Assembly (NCBI GenBank): GCA_900752905.1
Contig: CAADWX010000006.1
Location: forward strand, 1 to 64,000
Source of the DNA: Bacilli bacterium
Lineage (GTDB): Bacteria > Bacillota_I > Bacilli_A > RF39 > UBA660
Reading direction: 5' to 3'
DNA length: 64,000 nucleotides
Under the pieces are notes generated by a model. That model saw nothing but the letters and a program-made list of their open reading frames with translations. It was not told the origin of the DNA and did no database searches. A program made the translations under genes and the position numbers. This document shows positions 34,301 to 43,600 of this stretch, one piece after another. Positions within the stretch are counted from its first letter, which is position 1. The number at the start of each line of letters is the position of its first letter.

Positions 34301-37300
34301 TCAACTTTCTGAGCAGGAGTAAGTCTAGCAAATACATCAATTTCAGTTTGTGTAGGCTCAAATATATTTTTAACTACAACATCATCAGTTTTAATATTAA
34401 CTAATATACCACTTACTCTACCAACTTCTAAAGCTCTAGATTGACCAGTACCGTATTCTTTAATATATTTAGGATGAACAAAATCACCATCAACAATAGT
34501 AACAGGTAAATTAAGATAAGAACTACCATTATTACCTACTTCTAATTTATTAATAAGATAATCTTTATAGTCATTATATAACTTTTCAGTCATTATTCCA
34601 CCTTTAGTCCATTCCGCTATTCTATATACATAATCAATAAATACAGGATTAGCAGTTTCAAATACTTGTTGAGTAGCTTTAACACTAAGAGCAGTACTCA
34701 TTTGTAAAAATGCAGCTAAACTAGGATAACTACTTTTAGATATATCAGATTTAATAAATGCATTTATACCACCACTAATATCAGGAAATACACTTTCTAA
34801 CAGCAAGGTTTGACCCCCCGTAGAGGATGGAGCATAAATATTACTATTTTCAATAACAGTTCTAGCATCTCTAAATACTTTATCACTAGCATAAAAACTT
34901 TGTTTAGCACCATATTTATCAGCACTAAGAATATTAAGATTATTACTTATATCCTGTCCGATTGAGTTTAGCCGATTGAATTGTGCTAGAACATAAAGGT
35001 CAAATAAAGCCTGCTGAACGCCATTCATTTCACCTCTAAGACGAGATTTATATGCGTCTGATGAAAATATAAGGTCAGGTGATGAAAATGCGTCAGAAAC
35101 GCTTAAATTGAATAATTTCTTGAAAGTTTCACCATAACTTTTATCAATAGTTTCAATTAGCTTTTTACGTCCAGCAAAATTAACTTTTTCACCAAAACCA
35201 AGATTATGAGCAACTTCTCTAATAGCTTCAATAAGCGGATTTTTAGTACCTTCCGCAAGAACACTATTAGTTTCTTTCCATTTACGAACTAGTATATCAA
35301 TAGCAGGTTGCCACATAAATCCAATAGCAGTATCATAATTACTTCCAAAATCAACAATAGTTTTAAAAGCATTAAACGTATAAGTATTTTCATTATGTAT
35401 AGCTCCCTCTTTCATAACATCAAGAATATGAGCAGTAGTTTGAGAACTATAAGGATTAATCAAATAACCATCAACATTCTTATCATCTCCAGACCAACCA
35501 AAATTTTTATGAGTAATACGAATATGTTTATTACCAATAGTTTCAACATTTTCTTTACCATATCTATTAACAGCTTCTTGCTCACTAATCACATCAGTAG
35601 TGTACATAACTTTAATACCTTCACTATGATTAGCTTTAGTAACATTACCAATACTCATAAAAGTATCTCTATTAACACTGATACCTTTAAGTTTAATACC
35701 AGAAGTAGCAGCATCAAACCAATCAAGTTGAGTAAAGAAATCACTAGGAGCAACAGTTGTTTTATTAGCGCCAACTATTTCTGCATAAGTTTCATTAGCT
35801 TCTTTGACATTTTCAAAATTAGAAGTAGTAGTATTTTCTTCAAATGCAGCAGGATTATTAAGTATATCAATAAATGATTGAATGATAGCATTAGTTCTAG
35901 CAGCTTGACTACTTGTATCCTCCACGGGGAGTTTTAAGTATGATTCGTAAGACTTAAGTCCACCATCATTAGCAATTTTTTCAACAACTTTAAGATTACC
36001 ATTATAACCTTCAAGAGTAGCATTAATAGCATCTTCGCTATTTTTTAAAGAAGCTCTAATATTACCTTGTTTATTATAAGTCTTACCAAGAATTTTACGA
36101 CTAGCTTTATCTACATTATCTTTAACATAATTAATATACCCTACTTCATCTTTAGTATATCTAACATGAGTAATTTCAGTTGGAACACCTTTAACAAGAT
36201 TAAATGTTTTAGACATACCATAAACACTATCAACGTCAAAGTCAGAACCAGTTTGAGTAACCCATTCATCAGGAACAACAACAGTACTACCATAAGCATC
36301 TGGAAGAAACTCTTTGACATACATAATACATATAGATTGTTTACCTTCAGTAGGAATACGATAACCAATCATAGTACGTAAGCTATCAGGAACTTGTTCA
36401 ATATTTAATCCTTTAAGTTTACTACTCCATCTAGGAAGTTTAATTTCAGTATAATAAACAGGAGTACCATCAACTTCTCCAATCTTTTTATATTGAAGTT
36501 TACTATCTGTTTGAGTTTGTTTATCAACTTTAAACCCAAAGTCAGATAACTGAGCAGCATGCCAACCACTAATAAGTTGTCTAGTAATATTAGTATTAAA
36601 ATAACTATTAGCAATACTTTCAAGTTTACTATTAATATTAGATAAGAATAAAGGAAGATTATTAAATCCAGCACTATCTAAATCAAAAAATTCAAGAAGA
36701 GCTTTCTCAACTCCTTGTTGTTGAGCATTTTCTTTAAATCTATCAAAAAATACAAAACGATTAAGATTTTTAATAGTACCATTAGAATTTAAATCAATAT
36801 GTCCGTTATCATCTAATCCAATACCAAGTTCAGCACAAGTTTTTTCAAAACTATTTCTAATATTAGCTACATAGTTATTAAATACTTTACTCTTAAGGTC
36901 ATTAAGTTCAGTTCGATTAGGAAGATTATCAAGCATTTTCTTCATAATCTGAATAGCAGCTTTATTACTAGCATCAACCATATGTTGAGGAACTTCTTGC
37001 TGACGATAAAGATAATTATAACTAAATAGTTCAGAATTATCAAATACATTATTATCAAATTCTTTAAGAGCTTCATCAGTTAAAATACCATCATTATTCC
37101 AAAGTGTCATTCGATTATGTTGTGCAACTTTAACAGTTTCAACAGTATTAATTTGATGAATACCTCTATTAGTCATTATATTATAGACTTTTTCAAGTTC
37201 TGTTCCTTTAATAAGTTTAGGAATAAGAACAAATTCAGCATTCTTTACTTGTCTAGGAACTTCAATACCAACAGTAGTATCATAATATAAATCATAATAG

Positions 37301-40300
37301 AAATTCTTTTGAATTTGAACTTTATTAGCAAATTTAGTCCAATCAATTTTATCTATTGGAGTATCATCTGTAAGACTTTGAATAAGTCCAGCATATTTAT
37401 CTAATTCACCAGCAGCAGTAATACGACGAATCCATTCTTCAAGAGTAATATAAGATTGAGCATCATTAGCATTAACACCACCTTTAAATGGTTCTAATAT
37501 TCGTTCTCTATCTTTTTTATCAAGTCCAGCTTTTTTAAGTTGATTATCAAGTCTATCAATAACAACTTTATCAGAAGCTTTAAAAGTATTATAAATGGTA
37601 ACACCCCTAAATTTATCTTGAAGAACTACTTTTTTACGTTTAGTAACTCCATTAACAGTATAAGGAACAGTAACAGCATTACCTTTGATAGTTATATCAT
37701 ATAAATTAGTAGCTATATCTAAATCATTTTTAGTAAAATCAGTATTACCAAAAGGATTACCACTAGCTTGTACTTCTTTAATACGTTTTAGAATAGCTTG
37801 ACCATTCTTATAAAAACTTTGGTCACCACCATACATATCGTACATACTATCTCTAACAAGATAATCATTAACTAGAAATTCAGCTAAAGATTCATTATTA
37901 ATCCTATCATCAATAAATGTACCATATTTATTTTTAAGTTCTTTATAACCATTATTTATATATTCGTTTAACCAAGCAGCAACAGTAGATTCAAGAGCAA
38001 CACGTTGTTCTGCATTAAGAACTACTTGATTATTAACATAGCTAAGTCCACGTGTAGACCCCCCGTAGAGGATGTCAATAGTCTTACCATATCCAATTAG
38101 TTCATTAAACGCTCCATTACTATTAGGAGTAATTTTACTAACTAAACGTTTAAAACTAAATACTCTACCAGCTAAAACTTTGTGTCCATCTTTAGTAATA
38201 AATACATTACCTTTTCCATCTTTATGATATTGATTATAAAAATGTTCAGGTTTATTATTATAAATATCACTAAATTCAAAATCTCCATTAGTTAAAATAG
38301 GATTACCATTAGCATTAGTCTTAAACATTACATTAACAGCTTGAGCCATATTAGTAAGTTCTTGAATAGCTATATTATAATATTGTTTAAATAATGGATG
38401 TTCTCTATTTATAATTTTAGTTCCATCTTCTAGTTGACTACGTAATCCAGCAAGACTATATCTAGGAGCAGTAATAGTAAAGTTTTTAGGAGCATCACTA
38501 GGTATAGGAAGTAAATAATTAGCAGTAGAAGTTTCAGAATTATTAATATCAGTCATAAATAATCCCATAGCAGTAATTAAATAATCACCATCACTCATAC
38601 TACGATATAAGTCATTATTGTTATTATCTAATTCGCTAATACCATTAAGAAGAGAAGTTTTAAACATACTACGAGCATATTCGGTAAGTTTAGGAGTTCC
38701 ATTTCCAACTCTTCTAAATAATCCATAATTAATTATATTACCATTACTATCTCTATGTTCAAGAAGTAAATTACTATAATCATATTGATGACTAGCAAAC
38801 TTTTGTTTAGCATAAGCTTCAGCCATAGCGTTTTGTTCTTCAACAGTAGATTTGTCATCATTAATTATTTTAGCAATATTAGTAATAAAACTTCTATTAA
38901 TAACATCAGAACTTAAATTACCTTCGGGATTACGAGAATTAAGTTCAACAGGAATATAAATAATATCTTTAAAAACATCAGCCATTTGATATATAATAGA
39001 AGTATCACCTCTATTAATAAAACTATCAGGCATTTTAGTTCCTTTATCCTTTTTAAGTGCTTCTACATATTTATTATAGTTTTCAACTGTACGATTAATA
39101 ACATTGGCAAAATTAATAAGATTATTAGCCATAGCTACACGACCAATCTTAGCAATAGCTAAATTAAAACTAGCTTGATTAATATCTGGAAATATTTCTT
39201 TAAAAGCATCATATAAATAAAGATTAGCATGAGAAGTATTTTTATATCTATCATATATACGAAACTTTTCACGAGCAGTAGGAACACGATTAGTAATAAT
39301 ATTATTCTTAACATTATTATAAAAAGTATTCTGTAAAATAGTACGAGAATCAGTATTAGGATTAGTTACACGAGCACGAACATAACTATTACCATTAGAA
39401 TCAGTTTGAATATAAGTTTCAATTTTAGATATAATAGGTTTATTAAACACCATCATATACTTATTAGCAAATACTTTATTTTTGCTAAGTAAATCATGTA
39501 ATTGAATTAAACATTCACAATTTGGAATAGTTTCAGATATACGTTTAAGACTAGCTATAAAATTATCTACATTACTAGTATCAGCACTAGCATATAATAT
39601 TTTAGATAAGTAATTAGCATCAGAAAAAGTAACAACTCCTAATTCATTATTAGTATCAAAAGGATAACTTCCATTATCAAGTTGAGAAGCAGCAGTAAGT
39701 TTAGGTAAACTTGCAAGATGATATTTAATAATTTCTTCTACGTGTTTATTAAAATCTTTAACTTCACCAATACTTAAATTCCAAAGTTGAGTCATTAAAT
39801 CAATACCATCATCTATACTATTTTCATCACCTTCAGTAGAAGTTTCATCAAGATAACCGCCTAATTCTTCATAATCAGTAGTTTGATATAACTCATCTCG
39901 TTTAATAAGTTTAGCTACATTTTTATTATTAAAAAGAGCTTCATTAAATTCAGTATTAGTTAAAGAACGTAGTAATGCACCATAATTAAAATCTTGAGCA
40001 TCACCATATTTACGAAGAAATGCTCCAAGACCATTAATTTTAATAGCAGGACTTGGATTATTAATAAAGCTATTAAGTTCATTATTTTTAGCTTCATCAC
40101 TTCCGGCTAATTTTTTAGCGCGTTTAAGTCCAGCATTAATAACAGTTTCATTAGTACGTTTTTTAATTTCATTAAAATTTAATGGAGCACCATTATATAG
40201 AAAATTAAAACTAAGTTTATTCATAATATCAGCCATATAAGTAATAGCTGTATCTCTAGCTTTAATTGTACTAAACAAACCACGTTCTTCTTTTTCAGCA

Positions 40301-40539
40301 ACAGAAGCTATATCATCCATATTACGAAGTTTAATAGCTCTAGCTTCAAGAAGAGCATTATAAGCTTGTCTTCCAGAAGTTTTAACATTAATACCTTTAT
40401 CAGCTACAATCTTCTTAAAGATTGGGTCTTCGACCATAGCTATAAGACTATAATAATCAGCATTATTAGAACCATGTTCTTTAATAATAACATTATGAAG
40501 ATTATTATATCCTACAAGTTTAATATTTCCACAACTCAT
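28327..40539 (-). CDS. Giant virion RNA polymerase polyprotein-like (4070 aa)
   Basis: Residues 1433-1437 are DFDVD in the context TGSDFDVDSVYGMSKTF, the Mg-binding DxDxD motif of the single-chain two-barrel RNA polymerase of crAss-like phages (phi14:2 type), related to cellular RNAP beta' and RNAi polymerases. In those phages the enzyme is packaged and ejected to transcribe early genes. This chain is about twice the length of the phi14:2 polymerase, so it is probably fused to other cargo proteins; residues 2400-3300 are mainly charged helices. A hydrophobic segment lies near 3927-3945 (LLYVGAAIIGAIAITGMGG). Five copies of the dispersed repeat lie inside, in three frames. Whether it is cleaved cannot be seen. 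Confidence 0.85.
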   Translation of the reverse strand: MSCGNIKLVGYNNLHNVIIKEHGSNNADYYSLIAMVEDPIFKKIVADKGINVKTSGRQAYNALLEARAIKLRNMDDIASVAEKEERGLFSTIKARDTAITYMADIMNKLSFNFLYNGAPLNFNEIKKRTNETVINAGLKRAKKLAGSDEAKNNELNSFINNPSPAIKINGLGAFLRKYGDAQDFNYGALLRSLTNTEFNEALFNNKNVAKLIKRDELYQTTDYEELGGYLDETSTEGDENSIDDGIDLMTQLWNLSIGEVKDFNKHVEEIIKYHLASLPKLTAASQLDNGSYPFDTNNELGVVTFSDANYLSKILYASADTSNVDNFIASLKRISETIPNCECLIQLHDLLSKNKVFANKYMMVFNKPIISKIETYIQTDSNGNSYVRARVTNPNTDSRTILQNTFYNNVKNNIITNRVPTAREKFRIYDRYKNTSHANLYLYDAFKEIFPDINQASFNLAIAKIGRVAMANNLINFANVINRTVENYNKYVEALKKDKGTKMPDSFINRGDTSIIYQMADVFKDIIYIPVELNSRNPEGNLSSDVINRSFITNIAKIINDDKSTVEEQNAMAEAYAKQKFASHQYDYSNLLLEHRDSNGNIINYGLFRRVGNGTPKLTEYARSMFKTSLLNGISELDNNNNDLYRSMSDGDYLITAMGLFMTDINNSETSTANYLLPIPSDAPKNFTITAPRYSLAGLRSQLEDGTKIINREHPLFKQYYNIAIQELTNMAQAVNVMFKTNANGNPILTNGDFEFSDIYNNKPEHFYNQYHKDGKGNVFITKDGHKVLAGRVFSFKRLVSKITPNSNGAFNELIGYGKTIDILYGGSTRGLSYVNNQVVLNAEQRVALESTVAAWLNEYINNGYKELKNKYGTFIDDRINNESLAEFLVNDYLVRDSMYDMYGGDQSFYKNGQAILKRIKEVQASGNPFGNTDFTKNDLDIATNLYDITIKGNAVTVPYTVNGVTKRKKVVLQDKFRGVTIYNTFKASDKVVIDRLDNQLKKAGLDKKDRERILEPFKGGVNANDAQSYITLEEWIRRITAAGELDKYAGLIQSLTDDTPIDKIDWTKFANKVQIQKNFYYDLYYDTTVGIEVPRQVKNAEFVLIPKLIKGTELEKVYNIMTNRGIHQINTVETVKVAQHNRMTLWNNDGILTDEALKEFDNNVFDNSELFSYNYLYRQQEVPQHMVDASNKAAIQIMKKMLDNLPNRTELNDLKSKVFNNYVANIRNSFEKTCAELGIGLDDNGHIDLNSNGTIKNLNRFVFFDRFKENAQQQGVEKALLEFFDLDSAGFNNLPLFLSNINSKLESIANSYFNTNITRQLISGWHAAQLSDFGFKVDKQTQTDSKLQYKKIGEVDGTPVYYTEIKLPRWSSKLKGLNIEQVPDSLRTMIGYRIPTEGKQSICIMYVKEFLPDAYGSTVVVPDEWVTQTGSDFDVDSVYGMSKTFNLVKGVPTEITHVRYTKDEVGYINYVKDNVDKASRKILGKTYNKQGNIRASLKNSEDAINATLEGYNGNLKVVEKIANDGGLKSYESYLKLPVEDTSSQAARTNAIIQSFIDILNNPAAFEENTTTSNFENVKEANETYAEIVGANKTTVAPSDFFTQLDWFDAATSGIKLKGISVNRDTFMSIGNVTKANHSEGIKVMYTTDVISEQEAVNRYGKENVETIGNKHIRITHKNFGWSGDDKNVDGYLINPYSSQTTAHILDVMKEGAIHNENTYTFNAFKTIVDFGSNYDTAIGFMWQPAIDILVRKWKETNSVLAEGTKNPLIEAIREVAHNLGFGEKVNFAGRKKLIETIDKSYGETFKKLFNLSVSDAFSSPDLIFSSDAYKSRLRGEMNGVQQALFDLYVLAQFNRLNSIGQDISNNLNILSADKYGAKQSFYASDKVFRDARTVIENSNIYAPSSTGGQTLLLESVFPDISGGINAFIKSDISKSSYPSLAAFLQMSTALSVKATQQVFETANPVFIDYVYRIAEWTKGGIMTEKLYNDYKDYLINKLEVGNNGSSYLNLPVTIVDGDFVHPKYIKEYGTGQSRALEVGRVSGILVNIKTDDVVVKNIFEPTQTEIDVFARLTPAQKVDWIKHNFSQDGSVFEHIEIVANDERNNRRNVNIQYINYIQGDITNDEAHRLFDRAWNHPNPLIKLTALDLVKYAFIVEGHKFRTRNISRLISNTPLRGLSEGGIAIGDIAMKGINNYGFIDKDNVEDIIGFIRKNYNSFNCPSYTFKRLTNNKINYSLKRSGIITFNGQENLDNVGIIRNGDAVNVIRINRNLYIKGTYDGTLAYYPIDRLESFETYNSIEPSIIANNNIHKPLTVLLYEGLTQQEKRDKFIDGIKDNINEAVNKGYKEVPELYSKYISNEYFQPFMNTPFENNTIYTINDKFYLNINGTTAINLSDDLKQYKAKYPNIEDNKLGLFIEINENEINRVTSNTDRYSSVDDQTPIGRFAKNASLVISRAVRHGQPAAQNVLNALNNAEINYLDSSSLSDNSEFSLSVIANYIDVEANNILNDINRFIKIDGIDKPINDKDVIGKVLKDEQLQNRFLDVILSANTFKNKYKLISEIDIDSTNLDDKTKENIRKIQKLVNQVDSNTTVHSARKDWFERWIQLRTTNPNYLSGLMKEFDAYGDTGFMDYWIQDIRANRNFVLQNILKDIMGTVEEGRLNGIKESNDFRNYLKELKARAAKDGKSVSLDSIIDDDGRLIQPNNPVWEEKMKKYRDAAIEAEQKFGINSVEHLIALSNKAKFIDMTTIHQLKPITVQDEDGNNVTIEYSTYIINLERSLLGLKKEDDGIPKEFAEYKRLNSRIRDILSQATDNVTTQSQDEELGRIYAQMDSLTSLYDEDGNKKIGHDLNVAERLRAYQTNIRKIKEMFYDKQAKEGFDSKLKEQLSIISKYESQRDANGNLLISMEELMKVPEYREAKEWIRKNTRYILDIKDIEDLNWAFEELKDANKGNSVLNLAIKEFQAKDEFNVVDGRKIPEERAALIKAETVRKYKYTKGNGMPYVGIIRSAEDELRIYRADFYNYLTGNKSKSEEEINVGEAINKILEKYFDNATRTLNTADISQEDLEQLKTGFEVFNEITRGEKSTDKAKAKRVAEFIESECDVTYNWKQYELDKNRAFAKGKKYYDKWLEVFSEQVEENGTIAERPNRTIYGIIKPKDLDKWTDIDRTAAINILQNRTRETTTQYYYMKEREVLDKYGIDSVEYKQWYRDNHYFDPYTRTIKPIRIWTTMQMIKDDGSAVVGNYEPRINQMHITPKEELVNPEYSSFVNKYKVGTGYDNPNYTNLNEYQLELMNKVNELMKKYCFTNSNKRYVDMGYLPALPKSKDMTIKDYFEQALSFLGWTANVPNNTSWRNNEDLTFDKDYDIPNPRLIQLVNKDTQQLPTIPKFKELNESDEEFSKRKAAAIKARDEIIEKNNKIHNDILNRNWEEVFNSFLIESNRYNAIKTVKNLLYTADQIITSNTAYDINYKGSISENREASAGGEIEYKQEKQTRTSEHLRSFIRRLVFEQYKDNKTPNLVKLGSLAQNIAGSKYMMMNITGGIANVLTGSSNIFMERAASEYINLKDWEAGKSEWIKGTVSYMANMYSENSSTLQDAIIKLSHVVDFDRVTEVSTAEGLRENIRRVRGLLFSPQSVGEHYMQNVMLFAMLKSHRLVDNGRGGYNIMSKEMYHRKAEQDALMSVINTPRRGENQTLLEQFNKFMDDAKTDNKKRAKYNLFKANPIFDFVKTYLNEEQQREYIAKRKELIKNIDKEFAKLPDIYNQFELKDGIAQIKSDSKLTLKEYAKFIDKVREVNKKVHGVYDKLGSANIEQHWLGGMAMQYHKHLYPGFKKRYRWNGYYNETLGTIEKGSYTSLYDYLTIPFKETNIGEINNVSDVLKAFQTYGKNLLSFAVNFKLNYELLPEHEKANIRRNLGDLLYVGAAIIGAIAITGMGGDDDESIMYNLMLYHADRLASEAASFTPFGAYAEGKKLWSSPVAIGQTINDLIGTTAMAARFLIEEDFTEEYTTGRYKDMNKFEVMAIRNIPVVRSINRVLDLPNNNSYYKLDENILSIIPYKDIAKDIFE
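29458..29472 (+). repeat. Dispersed repeat, copy 12 (in RNAP gene)
   Basis: TCCTCTACGGGGAGT; read on the gene strand as NTPRRGE near residue 3690. Confidence 0.75.
34007..34023 (+). repeat. Dispersed repeat, copy 13 (diverged, in RNAP gene)
   Basis: AATCCTCTAAGGGGAGT, one base off in the core; read on the gene strand as NTPLRGL. Confidence 0.6.
34813..34831 (-). repeat. Dispersed 19-bp repeat, copy 14 (in RNAP gene)
   Basis: ACCCCCCGTAGAGGATGGA; read on the gene strand as APSSTGG near residue 1904. Confidence 0.85.
35916..35932 (+). repeat. Dispersed repeat, copy 15 (in RNAP gene)
   Basis: TATCCTCCACGGGGAGT; read on the gene strand as KLPVEDT near residue 1538, about 100 residues after the catalytic DFDVD. 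Confidence 0.75.
38058..38074 (-). repeat. Dispersed repeat, copy 16 (in RNAP gene)
   Basis: ACCCCCCGTAGAGGATG; read on the gene strand as DILYGGS near residue 825. Confidence 0.8.
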
Positions 40540-40576
40540 AAGTTTATATTTAAGTTTAAATTCATTAATAGTAATA

Positions 40577-40623
40577 CCTCTATGACTAATGTAAAGTAAA
40601 ATTTAATTACATCGTCATAGAGG
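40577..40623. promoter_or_regulatory. Hairpin in the leader of the RNAP gene
   Basis: CCTCTATGAC (40577-40586) pairs with GTCATAGAGG (40614-40623); inner bases ATGTAA and TTACAT extend the stem. The T-rich side is on the top strand, so as a terminator it points away from the leftward genes; on the late transcript it is a leader hairpin 38 bp before the RNAP start. The 130-bp gap between the two giant genes holds nothing else clear. Confidence 0.5.
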
Positions 40624-40669
40624 CTATTTTTCTTTGTTTTAAGCGACTTTTATATTTGCTTGATTAATT

Positions 40670-43600
40670 CTACATACAGCTAAAACTAATGCGTCCTGTA
40701 TCAAGCAAAGTGGCAAATTCGGACTGTTGGTCTATCGGTAAACGACTAGTTAATTCAGCCATATTCATCACTGTATTATCATCAACACTACTAAACATAT
40801 CAAGTCCATCATTAAGATTATCATTATCATAATTATAATCTTGACTATTATCTTCATTAGGATTTTCAGTTTGTTCTGTATTAACAGTTTCTTCTTCAAA
40901 TTGAAAAGTTCCTTGAATAGCTTCTTGATTATTTTCGTTAGGCATTTTTTTAATAGCTTTATAAGCATCTCTAGCAGCAGCTAATAAACTATCTTCATTA
41001 ATCTTAATACCTAACATATCAGCAATAACTTCAAGAAGTCTACTAAATAAAGTCTTACGTTTACTAGTTTTTCTATTATCATCTTTTATTTCATTAAGAG
41101 CTGACATAAGAGCGTTACTAGTAATACTTTCAACTAGAAATTCTTCAAGAGCTTCACTTGTATTAAAGTTTTCAAATAGATAAGGTTTAAGTCTTTCTTT
41201 AGTAGCATCATCTTGAGTATCAAGCCAAGACTTAAATTTATCGTAAATTGGTTTAACTAAAACAAGAGCTTGTTCAATATTATATTTAGTATAAAGTTGT
41301 CTATGTAAACTTTCATGAAGTATAATATTAACAACTCGATAAACTCTTTGACCAGCAATAGCAGAACGATTAAGTTCAATAGTATCTGTATCACGATGAT
41401 AAACAGCATTAACTTTATTACCATTATTATCAGTAATACTATCTATAACTTGAATATTTTTAGGCAATATACCAATCTGTTGAAGAGCATTAATATAATC
41501 AATAGCAGTTTGGTCATTAGCAAAATACTTTTTAAGTCCACGAGTTAAATTCTTAGCAGTTATAGCAGATTCAAAAGCATTAAAATTAATAGCATTAAGA
41601 GTATCATCTAACATGAACTCTGATAGCTGTTCAGGTATTGCTCCATCCTCCACGGGGGGTCTACCCTCAAGTTCATAAGTAATATCGAGTTTAGAATGAA
41701 TATCTATTTGCCAGTTACCAGCGGTTTCATTAGTATTAGTATTAGCTAATTTAGTTCTAACTAAACCATTACTAATAATAAAATCTTGATAACTATTATA
41801 ACTATAAGTTTTACCATCAATATTTATAATAGTTTTACCATTTTCACGATAAATATATTTATTAGTTTTATCATTAGTTTTTGTACTATCATTAATAAAA
41901 TCTTTACTAATAGCAAATTGGGCATAGTTAAACATTTCATCAATAACAGGACGAAGAGCATTATCCAATTCATCAATAGTACTAGCATTAATACCATAAC
42001 TTTTACCTATTTTAAAAGCACTATTAACAACATAAGGAGAATTAATAATAATATTACGTTTATAATTACCAGCATCAGAATTAATAGTAAAAGCATAATC
42101 TTTACCATTAAAATGTGCACCTTTAACATAAAATCCTATATTAGTAGGATTAATACTAATTTGAAGTCCAGTATTTCTATCTCCATTAATAAGTTTATTA
42201 TTTCCAAATATATCTCCAAGACTTTGTTTAAGTTCACCAAAACTTATTTTTCCACTAATATAATCTCTACAAAGATTATTAACTTCATTTTTAATAGAAT
42301 TAATAATACGTCGAGCATCACCTTTAAGTAGATTACTATTTAATGGAACTTGTTTACAAAAAGCATATAGAGAAGTACCATCACTACTTGGAATACTAAT
42401 AACAGGCATACCATTAGTAGTAAGATTTTCAATAATAGTAGGTTTACTTTCTCCATTAAGATATAATTGACCTTGTATAACTACACCAAGTTTGTTAATA
42501 TTTTCATTATAACCAACTACTGTTTCTTGTACATCATTCCATTCACCATTAGTATCATCAATAGTATTAAGAACTCCATATTTAATATTAACAGCTTTAA
42601 CTTTACCTTTAAAGTCACCTTTAACTATTGTAATAGCTTGGTCATAACTATTAAGAAGATTATTAAACCAACGATTAATACTAGCTTCATGACTATTTTC
42701 ATAAGGTTGATTAAATATATATTTAGTAAGATTAACAAGATGTCCAGCTAAATCAAAACTTGCAACAGGAGTAGTAAAATCTCTAACTATATCAGGATAT
42801 TTAACTTCAAATTCTTTAAATAAAGTATCAAGTTCTTTATTTGTAACTTCTTCTTTAACGGCAAGTTCATATAAATGACCAATAAATTCTTCGTCAAATC
42901 TATCGCCATCAAGAATACTAATTAAAGCATCTTTAAGCGGAGAAATAACTTGACCATTTTCAGCATGAATATTATATTTCCAACCTTGATTAACCATATC
43001 ATAGTTACCAAACTTATCAATATTTGGAACTCCTATATAACCAATAATTGTATCATTAGCAAATATATCAATACGTTTAAGTTTAACATTATATATGGCT
43101 TCTAAATAATCACCTTGCTTAATACTAGTAAATGCTTTAACATTTTCATTCTCTACTATATACTTAAGATTAACATTATTAGTATGTTCAACTTGAAGTC
43201 TTTCAAGACGTTCTTTAGCAATACCGTCAACGTATTGAACAAATTGTCTAGCATTAAGTTTTTTAATAGTTGATTCATCAGTAGCACGATATTTACCTTG
43301 ATTATTAGTGCTGGCGTAAAGATAGTTTTTTATTTGATTAAACAAGTAATTTTTAATAATTTTATTACCCGTAACACTATCTATATATTCAACTAATTGA
43401 CCAATACTAAGATAGACTTTATCATTAACAATTTTACCTCTAGTATTACCTTCACTATCAACACTATTAGCAAAATCATTCATAACAGCTTCTATATTGC
43501 GTTCATTACCTGTAACAGTGGCATAAGTAGCATTAAGTAATAAACGTCTAGTACTATCATCTTGAACAGAACTATATAAACTACCTCCTGTAAGACCGTC

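Noticed and set aside
40651..40658. TATATTTG on the plus strand between the two giant late genes
   Set aside because: It points against both genes, has no -33 box at the right distance, and would only make antisense RNA; probably chance in AT-rich DNA.
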